From assembly GCF_007293315.1 (NCBI RefSeq), contig NZ_VLXZ01000002.1:310001-374000 (forward strand): a stretch of DNA of 64,000 nucleotides, read 5' to 3'. The notes beneath the pieces were generated by a model that was given only the letters and a program-made list of their open reading frames with translations, was not told the DNA's origin and did not search any database. Position numbers and translations under genes: made by a program. This document shows, piece by piece, positions 9,390 through 17,447 of the stretch. Positions within the stretch are counted from its first letter, which is position 1, and every line of letters starts with the position of its first letter. The stretch comes from Alkalicoccobacillus porphyridii. Its GTDB lineage: Bacteria > Bacillota > Bacilli > Bacillales > Bacillaceae_D.

Positions 9390-9466
9390 TTTCACCCTCC
9401 TCGTCCTCTTTTCAGCTATTATATCTCAATAACCAATTAAACAGGTGTGTTTACTTTATAAAATAA

Positions 9467-9508
9467 TAAAAAAATCCCACTTCCTCTCTTCTGAGAACAA
9501 ATGGGATC
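9467..9508 (-). terminator. Rho-independent terminator of the amidohydrolase gene
   Basis: On the minus strand the arms ATCCCATT and AAGTGGGAT enclose a loop of about 20 bases and run straight into seven T residues. It lies between the amidohydrolase stop and the LysR start. Confidence 0.8.
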
Positions 9509-9513
9509 GTAAT

Positions 9514-10854
9514 CTATGAAGTTAAAGTGGGTAACCTTTTGATTAACCGCTTCATCACTCGATTTGATTCATTTAAGACTAGCTGCTTATCTAGGGTTTT
9601 CATAATGCGGTTTTCCATCACGATGCGACCGTTAATCATGGTTGATTCTACGTCTGCGCGTGTCGCTGAATACACGATACGCGAGATCGTATCAACATCA
9701 AAGGAAGGGTAGGTGTGAAAATCATTTAGATCGAGAATCGCGAGGTCTGCTTTTTTGCCGACTTCGATACTTCCTATTTCTTTTTCAAGCCCGATCGCTT
9801 TTGCTCCACCTAATGTAGCCATTCGGAACACGGTTCTGGCGTTCATCGTTGTGGGTCCATGCTCTGGCTTTTGAATAAGAGCGGCTAGCCTCATCTCATT
9901 AAACATGTCTAAGTTATTATTACATGGTGCCCCGTCTGCTCCGAGGCTGACAGCTATGTCTTGGCTTAGTAAATCCGGAATTTCTGCGATCCCAGATGCA
10001 AGCTTTAAATTAGATCCAGGGCAGTGTGTGACTTTTACACCACGTTCTTTCAAAATGCGTTTTTCCTCTGCATCCAGCCAGACACAGTGTGCAAGGATTA
10101 AGCGGTCATTGGCAAGGCCTAAGTGATCTAGGTACACTACGTTGCGCATACCCGTCTCCGCTTGAACAATCTCAATCTCGCCTCGATTCTCTGAGGCGTG
10201 TGTATGAACCTTCACCTGATAATGCTCAGATAACTTGCTCACTTCCTTTAACAATGGTTCCGTGCAGGAAACAACAAATCTTGGCGTAAAGGCATACTGA
10301 ATTCTTCCTTGATCATAGCCATGCCATTTCTCAAGTAAATCCACGCTTTGTTGAATAGATTGCTGTGTGTTCTCCTGCAGTGCCTTTGGAACCTCTGTAC
10401 CTTTATCCATCATCACCTTACCGGCGAGTGCTCTAATACCAGTCGATGCAATCGCTTGGAAAGCCGACTCTGTGTGATGAACGGTTTCCATATCGACAAT
10501 GGAGGTGGTGCCACTTTGAATCAGTTCGCCAATGCCGAGCATGGCTGAGTAATAGACTGATTCCTCGTCATGTGCGGCCTCCAATGGCCAAATTCGCTTC
10601 TGGAGCCAATCCATTAATTCAAGGTCGTCTCCCTTGCCACGAAAGGCCGTCTGACAGAGATGAATATGTGTTTGCACAAAGCCTGGGATGACCGTTTTTC
10701 CACGACCATCAATGATTTTATCCGCCTTTACATTCTCAAGACGCCTTCCAATTCCCTTGATTCTGGTGTCTTCAATCAAAATATCCCCGATAAAGATGTC
10801 TTCGTCCTTGTTCATGGTAACAATTTCAGCCTGCTTAATTAGAATGCTTCCCAC
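9514..10854 (-). CDS. Metal-dependent amidohydrolase, purine/nucleoside deaminase type
   Basis: 446 aa of the amidohydrolase superfamily subtype that includes S-adenosylhomocysteine/5'-deoxyadenosine deaminases and guanine deaminases. The metal site is complete: THIH (residues 62-65), KVHTHASE, LAHCVW and the catalytic Asp in GADGAPCNNN. The SNLKLASGIA loop is typical of the MtaD/TrzN/SsnA branch. A GTG start lies 8 bases after AAAGGAG. The mRNA leader is a purine riboswitch with a terminator, so a purine is probably the substrate or the metabolic cue. Family annotation alone would suggest adenosine derivatives; the aptamer suggests guanine or a related 6-oxopurine. The product is therefore uncertain although the deaminase chemistry is well supported. 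Confidence 0.88.
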   Translation of the reverse strand: MGSILIKQAEIVTMNKDEDIFIGDILIEDTRIKGIGRRLENVKADKIIDGRGKTVIPGFVQTHIHLCQTAFRGKGDDLELMDWLQKRIWPLEAAHDEESVYYSAMLGIGELIQSGTTSIVDMETVHHTESAFQAIASTGIRALAGKVMMDKGTEVPKALQENTQQSIQQSVDLLEKWHGYDQGRIQYAFTPRFVVSCTEPLLKEVSKLSEHYQVKVHTHASENRGEIEIVQAETGMRNVVYLDHLGLANDRLILAHCVWLDAEEKRILKERGVKVTHCPGSNLKLASGIAEIPDLLSQDIAVSLGADGAPCNNNLDMFNEMRLAALIQKPEHGPTTMNARTVFRMATLGGAKAIGLEKEIGSIEVGKKADLAILDLNDFHTYPSFDVDTISRIVYSATRADVESTMINGRIVMENRIMKTLDKQLVLNESNRVMKRLIKRLPTLTS

Positions 10855-10895
10855 TTATTTCACTCCTTTATCAAAATGAAAGAAGATTTGCCCAC

Positions 10896-10938
10896 AAAAA
10901 ATAGCTACAAAAATAGGGCAAACCTATTCTCGTAGCTA
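10896..10938 (-). terminator. Riboswitch expression-platform terminator
   Basis: The minus strand has a 16-base stem (TAGCTACGAGAATAGG with CCTATTTTTGTAGCTA, two G-U pairs) around a 5-base loop, followed by TTTTTTG. Its 5' arm includes the 3' strand of aptamer helix P1 (CTACGA), so ligand-stabilised P1 and this terminator exclude each other. Confidence 0.85.
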
Positions 10939-10996
10939 GGAAGTTTAAGGCTCCTAAGTAGAAACCCTTGGTCCATATTACCAAGGTTATACGATG
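10930..10996 (-). promoter_or_regulatory. Purine riboswitch aptamer
   Basis: The minus-strand leader of the amidohydrolase gene matches the purine aptamer almost base for base. P1 is TCGTA/TACGA. Junction TATAA is followed by P2 CCTTGGT/ACCAAGG (perfect 7 bp) with loop AATATGG. Junction GTTTCTAC is followed by P3 with loop CCTTAAA. The base before the U75-A76 equivalent (CTACGA) is C, which predicts guanine rather than adenine recognition. P3 has a one-base irregularity, so this position deserves care. Because P1 overlaps the terminator, ligand should turn expression on. Confidence 0.93.
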
Positions 10997-11022
10997 TTAT
11001 ATCCATATATAGATATAGCCAT

Positions 11023-11051
11023 ATTTTAAGTGATCTATCGCTATCCTGCAA
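11023..11051 (-). promoter_or_regulatory. Candidate sigma-A promoter of the riboswitch transcript
   Basis: TTGCAG and TAAAAT are separated by 17 bases on the minus strand and would start transcription about 20 bases before the aptamer. Confidence 0.6.
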
Positions 11052-11083
11052 CGGCGCCGTTACATTTCTTAACGGACTTTTTG

Positions 11084-12424
11084 TTAAACAAACGTTTGAT
11101 TAGATACTTGTTTTTCCGTTCTAAAGCTCGGAACGTCTAAGCCTAAATGATCTCTTAACGTCTCTCCACTGTACTGCTTACGAAAGATTCCTCGTTCTTG
11201 AAGGATAGGTACAACCAACTCTACAAAGTCATCTAACCCTCCAGGATATCTAGCAAAAAGTAAATTAAAGCCGTCACAAGCACCAGACTCAAACCAAAGC
11301 TGAAGATCATCCGCTACCTGCTCCGGATTACCGATAATTAATCGGTGACCACGCCCTCCTGCTATCTTCTGATAAAGCTGGCGTACGGTGAGCTGCTCAC
11401 GCTTTGCCATATCAATAATGAGCTGTTTCCTACTTTGATTTCCATTGTATTCTGGGAGTTCGGTTGGCAACGGGCCATCCAAATCAAATTGAGAAAAGTC
11501 AAAGCCACCCATGTATTCACTTAAGAGTTCAAGTCCAACTTCAGGTACAATGAGATCCTGCAGCTCATTATACTTTTCCCATGCTTCTTCTTCTGTTAAT
11601 GCAACAATTGGAATGACTCCTGGTAAAATTTTCACCTTGCTTGGATCACGCCCATGCTCCACTGCCTTAGATTGAATATCATTTGCAAATTTCAGTGCCT
11701 CTTCTATTGTTTGCTGCGCAGTAAAGATGACCTCTGCGTGCTTAGCCGCAAATGCTCTTCCCTGTTCAGATGATCCAGCTTGAATAATGACTGGTTCTCC
11801 TTGCTTAGAGCGCGATGTATTTAAAGGACCAGCTACAGAGAAATATCTTCCCTCATGATGTTGGGCATGCAGCTTCTTCTGGTCAAAATACGTGCCTGTT
11901 GCCTTGTCACGAACCAGAGCGTCAGTCTCCCAGCTATTCCAAAGCTTTTTGACGACCTCTACAAATTCATCTGCACGAACATAACGTTCATCATGCTTCA
12001 TATGATCATTCTGGTTAAAATTGTTCGCTTCTCCTTGATAATATGAGGTGACTACATTCCAGCCCGTTCTGCCTTTGTTCAAGTGGTCTAATGACAAGAA
12101 CTTTCTAGCTAAGTGAAATGGTTCATTGTAGGTCGTTGTGGCGGTTGCTGCTAGTCCAATCGACTTTGTTGCAATACTAAGTGCCCCAAGTAAGGTTAAT
12201 GGCTCAAATCGTACAAGCTCAGAAGGGTGTGACCTTTCATTAAAGGATAAGCCATCACTGACAAAAAGCAGATCAAACTTACCTTGCTCAGCTGTTTTTG
12301 CAATATCAATATAAAAATCTATATCCTCCGGGCTATCAGCTGGCGTATCTGCCTGTCTCCACGAGGCAAGATGATGGCCAAACCCCATAAGAAAAACGCC
12401 CAAATGCATCTGTCTTTTTTGCAT
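11084..12424 (-). CDS. NtaA/SnaA/DszA-family flavin-dependent monooxygenase
   Basis: 446 aa, a paralog of the enzyme at 27-1331 with the same hallmarks: GHHLASWR near residue 18, GWNVVTSYYQGEA near 130, VIIQAGSSEQG near 225 and CDGFNLLFARYPGGLDDF near the end. It likely oxidises a sulfur- or nitrogen-containing xenobiotic or metabolite with FMNH2. The ribosome binding site GGAGG lies 5-6 bases before the ATG. It is monocistronic with its own promoter, and no reductase lies nearby. The substrate cannot be deduced. Confidence 0.9.
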   Translation of the reverse strand: MQKRQMHLGVFLMGFGHHLASWRQADTPADSPEDIDFYIDIAKTAEQGKFDLLFVSDGLSFNERSHPSELVRFEPLTLLGALSIATKSIGLAATATTTYNEPFHLARKFLSLDHLNKGRTGWNVVTSYYQGEANNFNQNDHMKHDERYVRADEFVEVVKKLWNSWETDALVRDKATGTYFDQKKLHAQHHEGRYFSVAGPLNTSRSKQGEPVIIQAGSSEQGRAFAAKHAEVIFTAQQTIEEALKFANDIQSKAVEHGRDPSKVKILPGVIPIVALTEEEAWEKYNELQDLIVPEVGLELLSEYMGGFDFSQFDLDGPLPTELPEYNGNQSRKQLIIDMAKREQLTVRQLYQKIAGGRGHRLIIGNPEQVADDLQLWFESGACDGFNLLFARYPGGLDDFVELVVPILQERGIFRKQYSGETLRDHLGLDVPSFRTEKQVSNQTFV

Positions 12425-12474
12425 ATATGCCTCCTCTAAACCAACAAATTCTATCGGTTTAATTAGTTGATTTT

Positions 12475-12503
12475 ACTATACTAGGAGGTTTTTGTTTACG
12501 CAA
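12475..12503 (-). promoter_or_regulatory. Sigma-A-type promoter of the monooxygenase gene
   Basis: TTGCGT (-35) and TATAGT (-10) are 17 bases apart, about 50 bases upstream of the start codon at 12424, on the minus strand. Confidence 0.65.
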
Positions 12504-12716
12504 TTTGAAATATCTGAACCTTTTGTTCAATTGTTTTGAATTCAAGCCTTACTCCTTAATTCATTTGGTGTAACGTGATTTAAGTCTTGTTCCTATGGGA
12601 GCTATTTCTACGAACATTCATTACTTTGGAGCAAAGATTTGTAATTGGATAGCGTTAGCTTACCAATTACGAAGCAGATGTTCACTGCTGAATTCTGATC
12701 TTGTTTCGATTATTGA

Positions 12717-12903
12717 TAAAGTCCTTGTTTATGTGTAAAGTAGTTTTATCTCTTCGGCTACCGCTCCCGAAAATAGGGGTACTTACCCAAGGGAAGGTCA
12801 TGAGTTAACCCAACTGCTTCGATTTATCTCATTGAATCTTTTAATTGAGACCACTGAACAAGTCATCTAGAAATGGGCCTCTTTCCACCGCTCCAGGAGA
12901 AAA
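12717..12903. repeat. Intergenic repeat family, copy R1 (partial)
   Basis: It begins with the terminal motif AAGTCCTTGTTTATGTGTAAA (12719-12739) and continues with CTACCGCTCCCGAAAATAGGGG, ACTTACCC and GACCACTGAA blocks shared with the copies at 35377 and 49746. It stops at the point where the 139-bp core would begin (GCTCCAGGAGAA). The rest of the 12425-13015 gap holds the promoter at 12475, a small hairpin around 12641-12670 and the terminator at 12955; no gene was seen. Confidence 0.7.
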
Positions 12904-12954
12904 TTTAAATATATTCCGGTGGGTAACGTATCTTTATATCATTACCTAACGTAG

Positions 12955-13006
12955 AAGAGCCGAGCAATGAAGTGATTTGATAGAATCACTTCATTGCTCG
13001 GCTCTT
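12955..13006. terminator. Perfect long-stem hairpin downstream of copC
   Basis: The arms of 23 bases (AAGAGCCGAGCAATGAAGTG... and its exact complement) enclose a 6-base loop. It lies ten bases beyond the copC stop. There is no long T-run on either strand apart from the arm ends, so it may stabilise the 3' end or terminate weakly. Confidence 0.7.
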
Positions 13007-13015
13007 AATGACCTC

Positions 13016-13594
13016 TTATGACTTACGCTTAACCAATCTCATGACAACCCCGGAAAGAATTCCAGCTATTGCAACAAGAGCAATGATCCAGCCAATGCCT
13101 AGGCCTGCGGATTCGGTATTAGCATCTGATGCTTGCTGATCAGGCGCTTCGACCGCTTCCTCCTGCTCTTCTTCAACTGGTGGAGCCTCTGTTTGATCAG
13201 GCTTCTCTTCTATCGTAGATTCTTCCTCAGTAGCAACCGTAAAAGAGAATGCTCCTTCTACAGGGTGAGTATCTTCACTCAAGATCGTATACATCGCTTC
13301 ATATTCACCATTTGCCAACGGCTGCTCCACACGAGCTGTTAGTGTGGATCCATCAACTTCTATTTCAAGCGCTATCTCTTCTTCATTATCCTTTATTAGA
13401 GACATTGTGCTTGCCGCTTCAATTCCCCCGCTAAAATGAATCGTAATCGTATCTAGGCTTTCCTCAACTGTTTGACCATCTTCAGGTACAGAGGATTCAA
13501 GTTGCGAGTGCGCGCTCGCTGTTGCAGGGTATATAAAACAGAGTAGTACTGCAGTAGCAATCCCCATTACCATACGTTTATATTTATTTACCAT
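13016..13594 (-). CDS. copC: CopC-domain copper-binding membrane-anchored protein
   Basis: 192 aa. A signal peptide ends at ATASA-HSQLESSVPEDG, leaving an N-terminal His that in CopC proteins is a copper ligand. The CopC/YcnJ beta-barrel domain follows with the conserved EDTHPVEGAFSFTV. An acidic Pro/Glu-rich linker (about residues 120-160) then leads to one C-terminal membrane helix and a KRKS tail. It therefore sits outside the membrane, anchored at the C-terminus. The start is uncertain: ATG at 13594 gives a clean signal peptide, while a GTG at 13621 is an alternative. It is divergent from copD. Confidence 0.88.
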   Translation of the reverse strand: MVNKYKRMVMGIATAVLLCFIYPATASAHSQLESSVPEDGQTVEESLDTITIHFSGGIEAASTMSLIKDNEEEIALEIEVDGSTLTARVEQPLANGEYEAMYTILSEDTHPVEGAFSFTVATEEESTIEEKPDQTEAPPVEEEQEEAVEAPDQQASDANTESAGLGIGWIIALVAIAGILSGVVMRLVKRKS

Positions 13595-13660
13595 CGTTTC
13601 ATCTACTTCCCTTCTTACCACTTATTGCTCTCTTATAAGATAACTCTTTGTCCTTTAGCT

Positions 13661-13679
13661 GTCATCACATGATGATGAC
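13661..13679. promoter_or_regulatory. Palindrome in the copC-copD divergent region, possible operator
   Basis: GTCATCA and TGATGAC flank a 5-base centre, a perfect 7-bp inverted repeat between two divergent copper genes. It matches no metal-regulator box known to me, so its role as an operator is an inference. Confidence 0.4.
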
Positions 13680-13758
13680 TATTTACAACAAACCTGCTGC
13701 TTTGTGAACTCGCTCGTCACAAACCATTTGCTTATCACCCTGACTTTTGTGCTGATGC

Positions 13759-13788
13759 TTGTCTCTTTTTAAATTAGGTGGTTACAAT
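13759..13788 (+). promoter_or_regulatory. Candidate promoter of copD
   Basis: TTGTCT and TACAAT are 18 bases apart, about 35 bases before the copD start. Confidence 0.5.
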
Positions 13789-13823
13789 GTAGATGAGACC
13801 TAACCGTTCGGAGGCAGTTCAAA

Positions 13824-15437
13824 ATGATCGTACAAATATCCAATCTGTTTTTATATATGGCTTTAACCATTGTAGGTGGTTATTATATTCTCCACCTTAT
13901 TCCTAACCGTTTTCAAGCCATTTTAACCATACAAAAAACAACCATTGAGAGCGTCCTGCTTTCTATCCCTATTTTAATGGCCGTTAGCACTATGAATGTG
14001 GTCGTCACACTTGTTAATCGATTTAATGCAAACTGGGGAGATGCTATAAGTTCCGTCCTGCTAACTTATTCAACTGGGCAGGCCTTAGTTTTTGTTAGCG
14101 TGATTACAGTTGTTATGTTAGTTGTTCATCGCATAGCTATGTCTGAAACCATACGTTTTTACCTTCTGGCTTTTGGCATGATCTTACTTATGCTCGGGGC
14201 CAGCTGGGCTAGTCATGGTGCCTCCTTATATGGCTGGATGGGCGTTATTTCTACATTTATTCATTTCTCCAGTATTGTGGCTTGGATCGGTCCACTATTC
14301 TTAATGGGCTGGTTTGCTTCAAAGCTACCTGATAGCCAAAGTCTTCATAAATGGTTTTCTCCCGTAGCCGCAGGAGCTGTGCTCTTGCTTACATTATCGG
14401 GCATTTTTTTGGTAACCCGCGTGACCGAGGATTATTTTAATGGCATTTTAATTACCTATGGTCATTTGTTATTTGTAAAACACTTGCTCTATGTGCCCTT
14501 GCTGTTCTTTGGGCTGCGGCACCTCGTGCTTCTGAGCTTAAAAAAACCGAGATTATCTGAACCACAGCTTCGACGATCCTTTCGCGCTGAATCTGTGATT
14601 GCATTTTTTATTTTTGCCGTCACAGGTTTCATGTCTGAAACAGAGCCGCCACATGAGGTATTGAGGACCTTGGAATATGAACCCGTTAATCCAATCACGG
14701 CATTTTTTATCCAAGAGCCTTTATCACAATACCAATTATTGACCTTTTCACCAGGTCCAGTAGGGTTTATTTTTCTGTACCTCGGGATTATCTTTCTACT
14801 CGCTGGCTTAGCTATATTATTGTTAACTAGAAACACATGGGCCCCATCCTTAATGTTAGCGCTGTTGTTTGTTTCATCCTATGGAGGAGCCATGTACTCA
14901 CTGTCTCCAGGTGAAATTTATGTGGATGATACACCTTATCCAACAGTGGAGGAAGCCATTGCTGCTAGCCACCCTGAAGGCTCCGAAATTGAAGTGCTTT
15001 GGGAGGATGTTGGCGATGAGCTGGCGCTAGCCATCTACAACAGTAATGCCACGGATTTAGGTCTTGAGAGGTTGGATGTAGAGGGAGAAACATTTATTAG
15101 AATTCCGGTCAGTGGCCTAGTTCTAGAGAATGGCTATAGCCGCTCCGGAACAAACGGAACCCAAACCCAGCGCTTTGAATCAGGAAATTGGCATGACCCG
15201 GATTATAGATACACTTACGTGACATTCGGTTACACGCCAATCCCTGAAGCCGTTGAAGCACAAATTATCTACTCAGGCGAAACCGTGACCGTTCCAATCG
15301 AAAATCAGACGTTCCTATCCATTATTTCTAATGACGAAAGCTGGTATGACTCACACACCATTGAAATAATAGGTCCAGATGATGAAGTGCTAAATTCATT
15401 TGAGTTAGATTCAATGAGTGGCGGATTTCATCATTGA
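13824..15437 (+). CDS. copD: CopD-family copper transport membrane protein with long extracytoplasmic tail
   Basis: 537 aa. Residues 1 to about 360 are mostly hydrophobic, with eight or nine membrane helices including the CopD signature region (WASHGASLYGWMGVISTFIHFSSIVAWIG). The last 170 or so residues form a soluble beta-rich domain. In B. subtilis YcnJ the CopD and CopC parts are fused; here CopC is a separate divergent gene and CopD carries another domain instead. It probably moves copper across the membrane. GGAGG lies 9 bases before the ATG. Confidence 0.88.
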   Translation: MIVQISNLFLYMALTIVGGYYILHLIPNRFQAILTIQKTTIESVLLSIPILMAVSTMNVVVTLVNRFNANWGDAISSVLLTYSTGQALVFVSVITVVMLVVHRIAMSETIRFYLLAFGMILLMLGASWASHGASLYGWMGVISTFIHFSSIVAWIGPLFLMGWFASKLPDSQSLHKWFSPVAAGAVLLLTLSGIFLVTRVTEDYFNGILITYGHLLFVKHLLYVPLLFFGLRHLVLLSLKKPRLSEPQLRRSFRAESVIAFFIFAVTGFMSETEPPHEVLRTLEYEPVNPITAFFIQEPLSQYQLLTFSPGPVGFIFLYLGIIFLLAGLAILLLTRNTWAPSLMLALLFVSSYGGAMYSLSPGEIYVDDTPYPTVEEAIAASHPEGSEIEVLWEDVGDELALAIYNSNATDLGLERLDVEGETFIRIPVSGLVLENGYSRSGTNGTQTQRFESGNWHDPDYRYTYVTFGYTPIPEAVEAQIIYSGETVTVPIENQTFLSIISNDESWYDSHTIEIIGPDDEVLNSFELDSMSGGFHH

Positions 15438-15450
15438 TGTAAAGAAGAAG

Positions 15451-15484
15451 AAGCTGCCCCGCGTGTGGTGGGGGAGCTTTTTTG
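15451..15484 (+). terminator. Terminator of copD
   Basis: AAGCTGCCCC and GGGGGAGCTT pair around a short loop and are followed by a T-run (TTTTTT including the arm end). Confidence 0.85.
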
Positions 15485-15514
15485 GGGTGAGGGGATTTGA
15501 GGCGATGTGGTTTG

Positions 15515-15650
15515 TCACACCACGTGGCGCTCACCTGCTTCCGCGCGCTCACTCCGCTTTTCCGCGCATTGACCTGATGTTTTCGAGCATGGCACTTTGC
15601 TTTTAGCGCATTTTTCATCTTATCGCGCATTTCCTGCCATACGCGGGGCT
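15515..15650. repeat. Intergenic array of GCGC-centred motifs at about 20-bp spacing
   Basis: Between the two convergent terminators the motif [C/A]GCGC[A/T] or a close variant recurs with its GC step at about 15530, 15548, 15567, 15588, 15609 and 15628, giving spacings of 18-21 bases. Several units read TTTnCGCGCATT. No coding potential was convincing, and no other element was seen in 15485-15733. Confidence 0.6.
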
Positions 15651-15733
15651 GTGAGCATTACGTTTGCTAAACTGAGCTTTCTTGCTCTCGCGTATACTAA
15701 CTCTAACACCGCACCACTCGGGTCATCTTCCGC

Positions 15734-15765
15734 AAAAAAAGCTGCCCTCCACTGAGGAACAGCTC
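15734..15765 (-). terminator. Terminator of the xylan operon / response regulator gene
   Basis: On the minus strand AGCTGTTCCTC and GAGGGCAGCT pair with one bulge around AGTG and run into seven T residues, about 60 bases after the response regulator stop. Confidence 0.8.
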
Positions 15766-15827
15766 TCATATTCTCGACTGATGTTTTTTTGTGGCTTCAA
15801 GAATGCTGTAAGTACGGGTTTCCTTAA

Positions 15828-17447
15828 CTATAGCTTCTGAGATAACACTTCACGATATTCTTTCGGGGTCATACCAGTGGTCTTTTTAAAGAATCTAGTA
15901 AACGAGTGGGCTGTATGGTAGCCAACGAGCTTACTTACTTCCCTGATTTTTAGATTTCCATCCTGCAATAATTCTTTTGCTCTTCTCACCCGACATTTAT
16001 CAATATGTTCTGATAAATTAATGCCTCTTTCTTGCTTAAAAAGGTGTGACAGATAGGATGGATTAAAAAAATGAATTTCAGCTAATCGAACTAATGATAA
16101 ATCTTCGCTTAAGTGCTCTTCAATATAGTTGCTGATTCGATCAATGACAACGGCTGCTCTATCTCTATTCTCTGTGCGTTTCAGGCGGAAGATGTCCCTT
16201 GCCACTTTGTTGAGATAGGAATAGCCTTCGTTCATGTACGAATGCTCTTCCATTTTTAATAATTTTTCAGCGTTTGTTATTTTTTTATGCAGTCCATTTA
16301 AGTTAATAAATGAGTGTAAGACAAGGGCAATCGAAAAATAGGCCTCCATTTGCTGTGAATAATTCCTATCTTCAGCATATGATTGCACCTCTTTCACTTC
16401 ATCGAAAAACTCTTTTTCTCGATTGGCTTCTAAATGTGAGGTTAATAATTCTACCTTTTGATTAGAGTTGAATCCTCGCTTTATGTCTTGCTCCGCTTCA
16501 ACGTACTCTTTTAATATCTCTCTATAGTCATCCCCTACTTTTAATAATTGAGATTGGCGTAGCTTTTCATATTTTTGCGTAATATCTTCCCACTTGCTTA
16601 GCTCTGTACTTATTGTAAAATGAATTTTTAAATCCAATGAATCTGAGCATTCTTCTTGAATGAGCTCTAGTGACCCTTCCATATATTTCACTAGCTGGTT
16701 GATTTGATCTTGGTTATAACGCTTTGGCTGAATAAACCATACGATTCCCCCATAACGGTCTACGATCCCAATACTATCTAGTTGTTTTGATAAATGATGA
16801 TCCCATATTAATCGAACACGATATAACATATTACTACGCTCTGTATATGTTGTTTCTGGCGAATAATCTACTTTTGCGAGAACAAGATAGATGTCCTCCA
16901 TGGGATTTAACCGAATATTAAGTTGTTTGAACTCATTGGTTAAACCCAAACTGGAATCACATATCAATTTGCTCTTTTTTAAGACATGTCTCATAAAGTC
17001 ACCCTGTGCCATTAATTCATAGGCTAACTTTTGCTCCTTCGTTTGCTCTACTAAATATTGATCGAGATGATTTTGTTTGATTTCCTTTATTACCTTTTTT
17101 ACTGTCTCCGTCACTTTTTCAAAGCCTTCTGTTTTTAACAAATATCGAACATGATTCATTTGCATCGCTTGGTAAATATACTCGAAATTATTATATCCCG
17201 TCAGAAAAATCACCTTACACCTGGGCCAGTAATCTTGAATTCGCTCTACCAGCTTTAAGCCGCATAAACCCGGCATCGATATATCTGTTAACACAATATC
17301 TATTCTTGTCCTAGATAACCAATCTAATGCTTCTTCGCCTGAATATGCTTTACATACATCAAGCTGCTCAGGCATTAGCTGGCAAAATACATCATATAGG
17401 GCATCCGTAATAATTTCTTCATCATCAACAATTAATAATCTAAACAA
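15828..17447 (-). CDS. YesN-type response regulator with AraC DNA-binding domain
   Basis: 539 aa. The N-terminal receiver domain has the acidic pair in LLIVDDEE, the phospho-acceptor Asp in DIVLTDISMPG and the Lys in RYLLKTE. A long middle region of unknown fold follows, then a double helix-turn-helix AraC domain at the C-terminus (EDLSLVRLAEIHFFNPSYLSHLFKQERG and LVGYHTAHSFTRFFKKTTGMTPKEYRE). It overlaps the kinase gene by 8 bases. It is the last gene of the xylan operon, so it probably controls that operon in response to xylo-oligosaccharides sensed by the partner kinase. Confidence 0.93.
   Translation of the reverse strand: MFRLLIVDDEEIITDALYDVFCQLMPEQLDVCKAYSGEEALDWLSRTRIDIVLTDISMPGLCGLKLVERIQDYWPRCKVIFLTGYNNFEYIYQAMQMNHVRYLLKTEGFEKVTETVKKVIKEIKQNHLDQYLVEQTKEQKLAYELMAQGDFMRHVLKKSKLICDSSLGLTNEFKQLNIRLNPMEDIYLVLAKVDYSPETTYTERSNMLYRVRLIWDHHLSKQLDSIGIVDRYGGIVWFIQPKRYNQDQINQLVKYMEGSLELIQEECSDSLDLKIHFTISTELSKWEDITQKYEKLRQSQLLKVGDDYREILKEYVEAEQDIKRGFNSNQKVELLTSHLEANREKEFFDEVKEVQSYAEDRNYSQQMEAYFSIALVLHSFINLNGLHKKITNAEKLLKMEEHSYMNEGYSYLNKVARDIFRLKRTENRDRAAVVIDRISNYIEEHLSEDLSLVRLAEIHFFNPSYLSHLFKQERGINLSEHIDKCRVRRAKELLQDGNLKIREVSKLVGYHTAHSFTRFFKKTTGMTPKEYREVLSQKL

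Noticed and set aside
14489-14836. 115-codon minus-strand frame inside copD
   Set aside because: Shadow of the well-supported membrane protein on the other strand; no start site or domain.
15485-15733. Small RNA gene between convergent terminators
   Set aside because: GC-rich motifs recur but there is no promoter plus terminator pair that would define a transcript.
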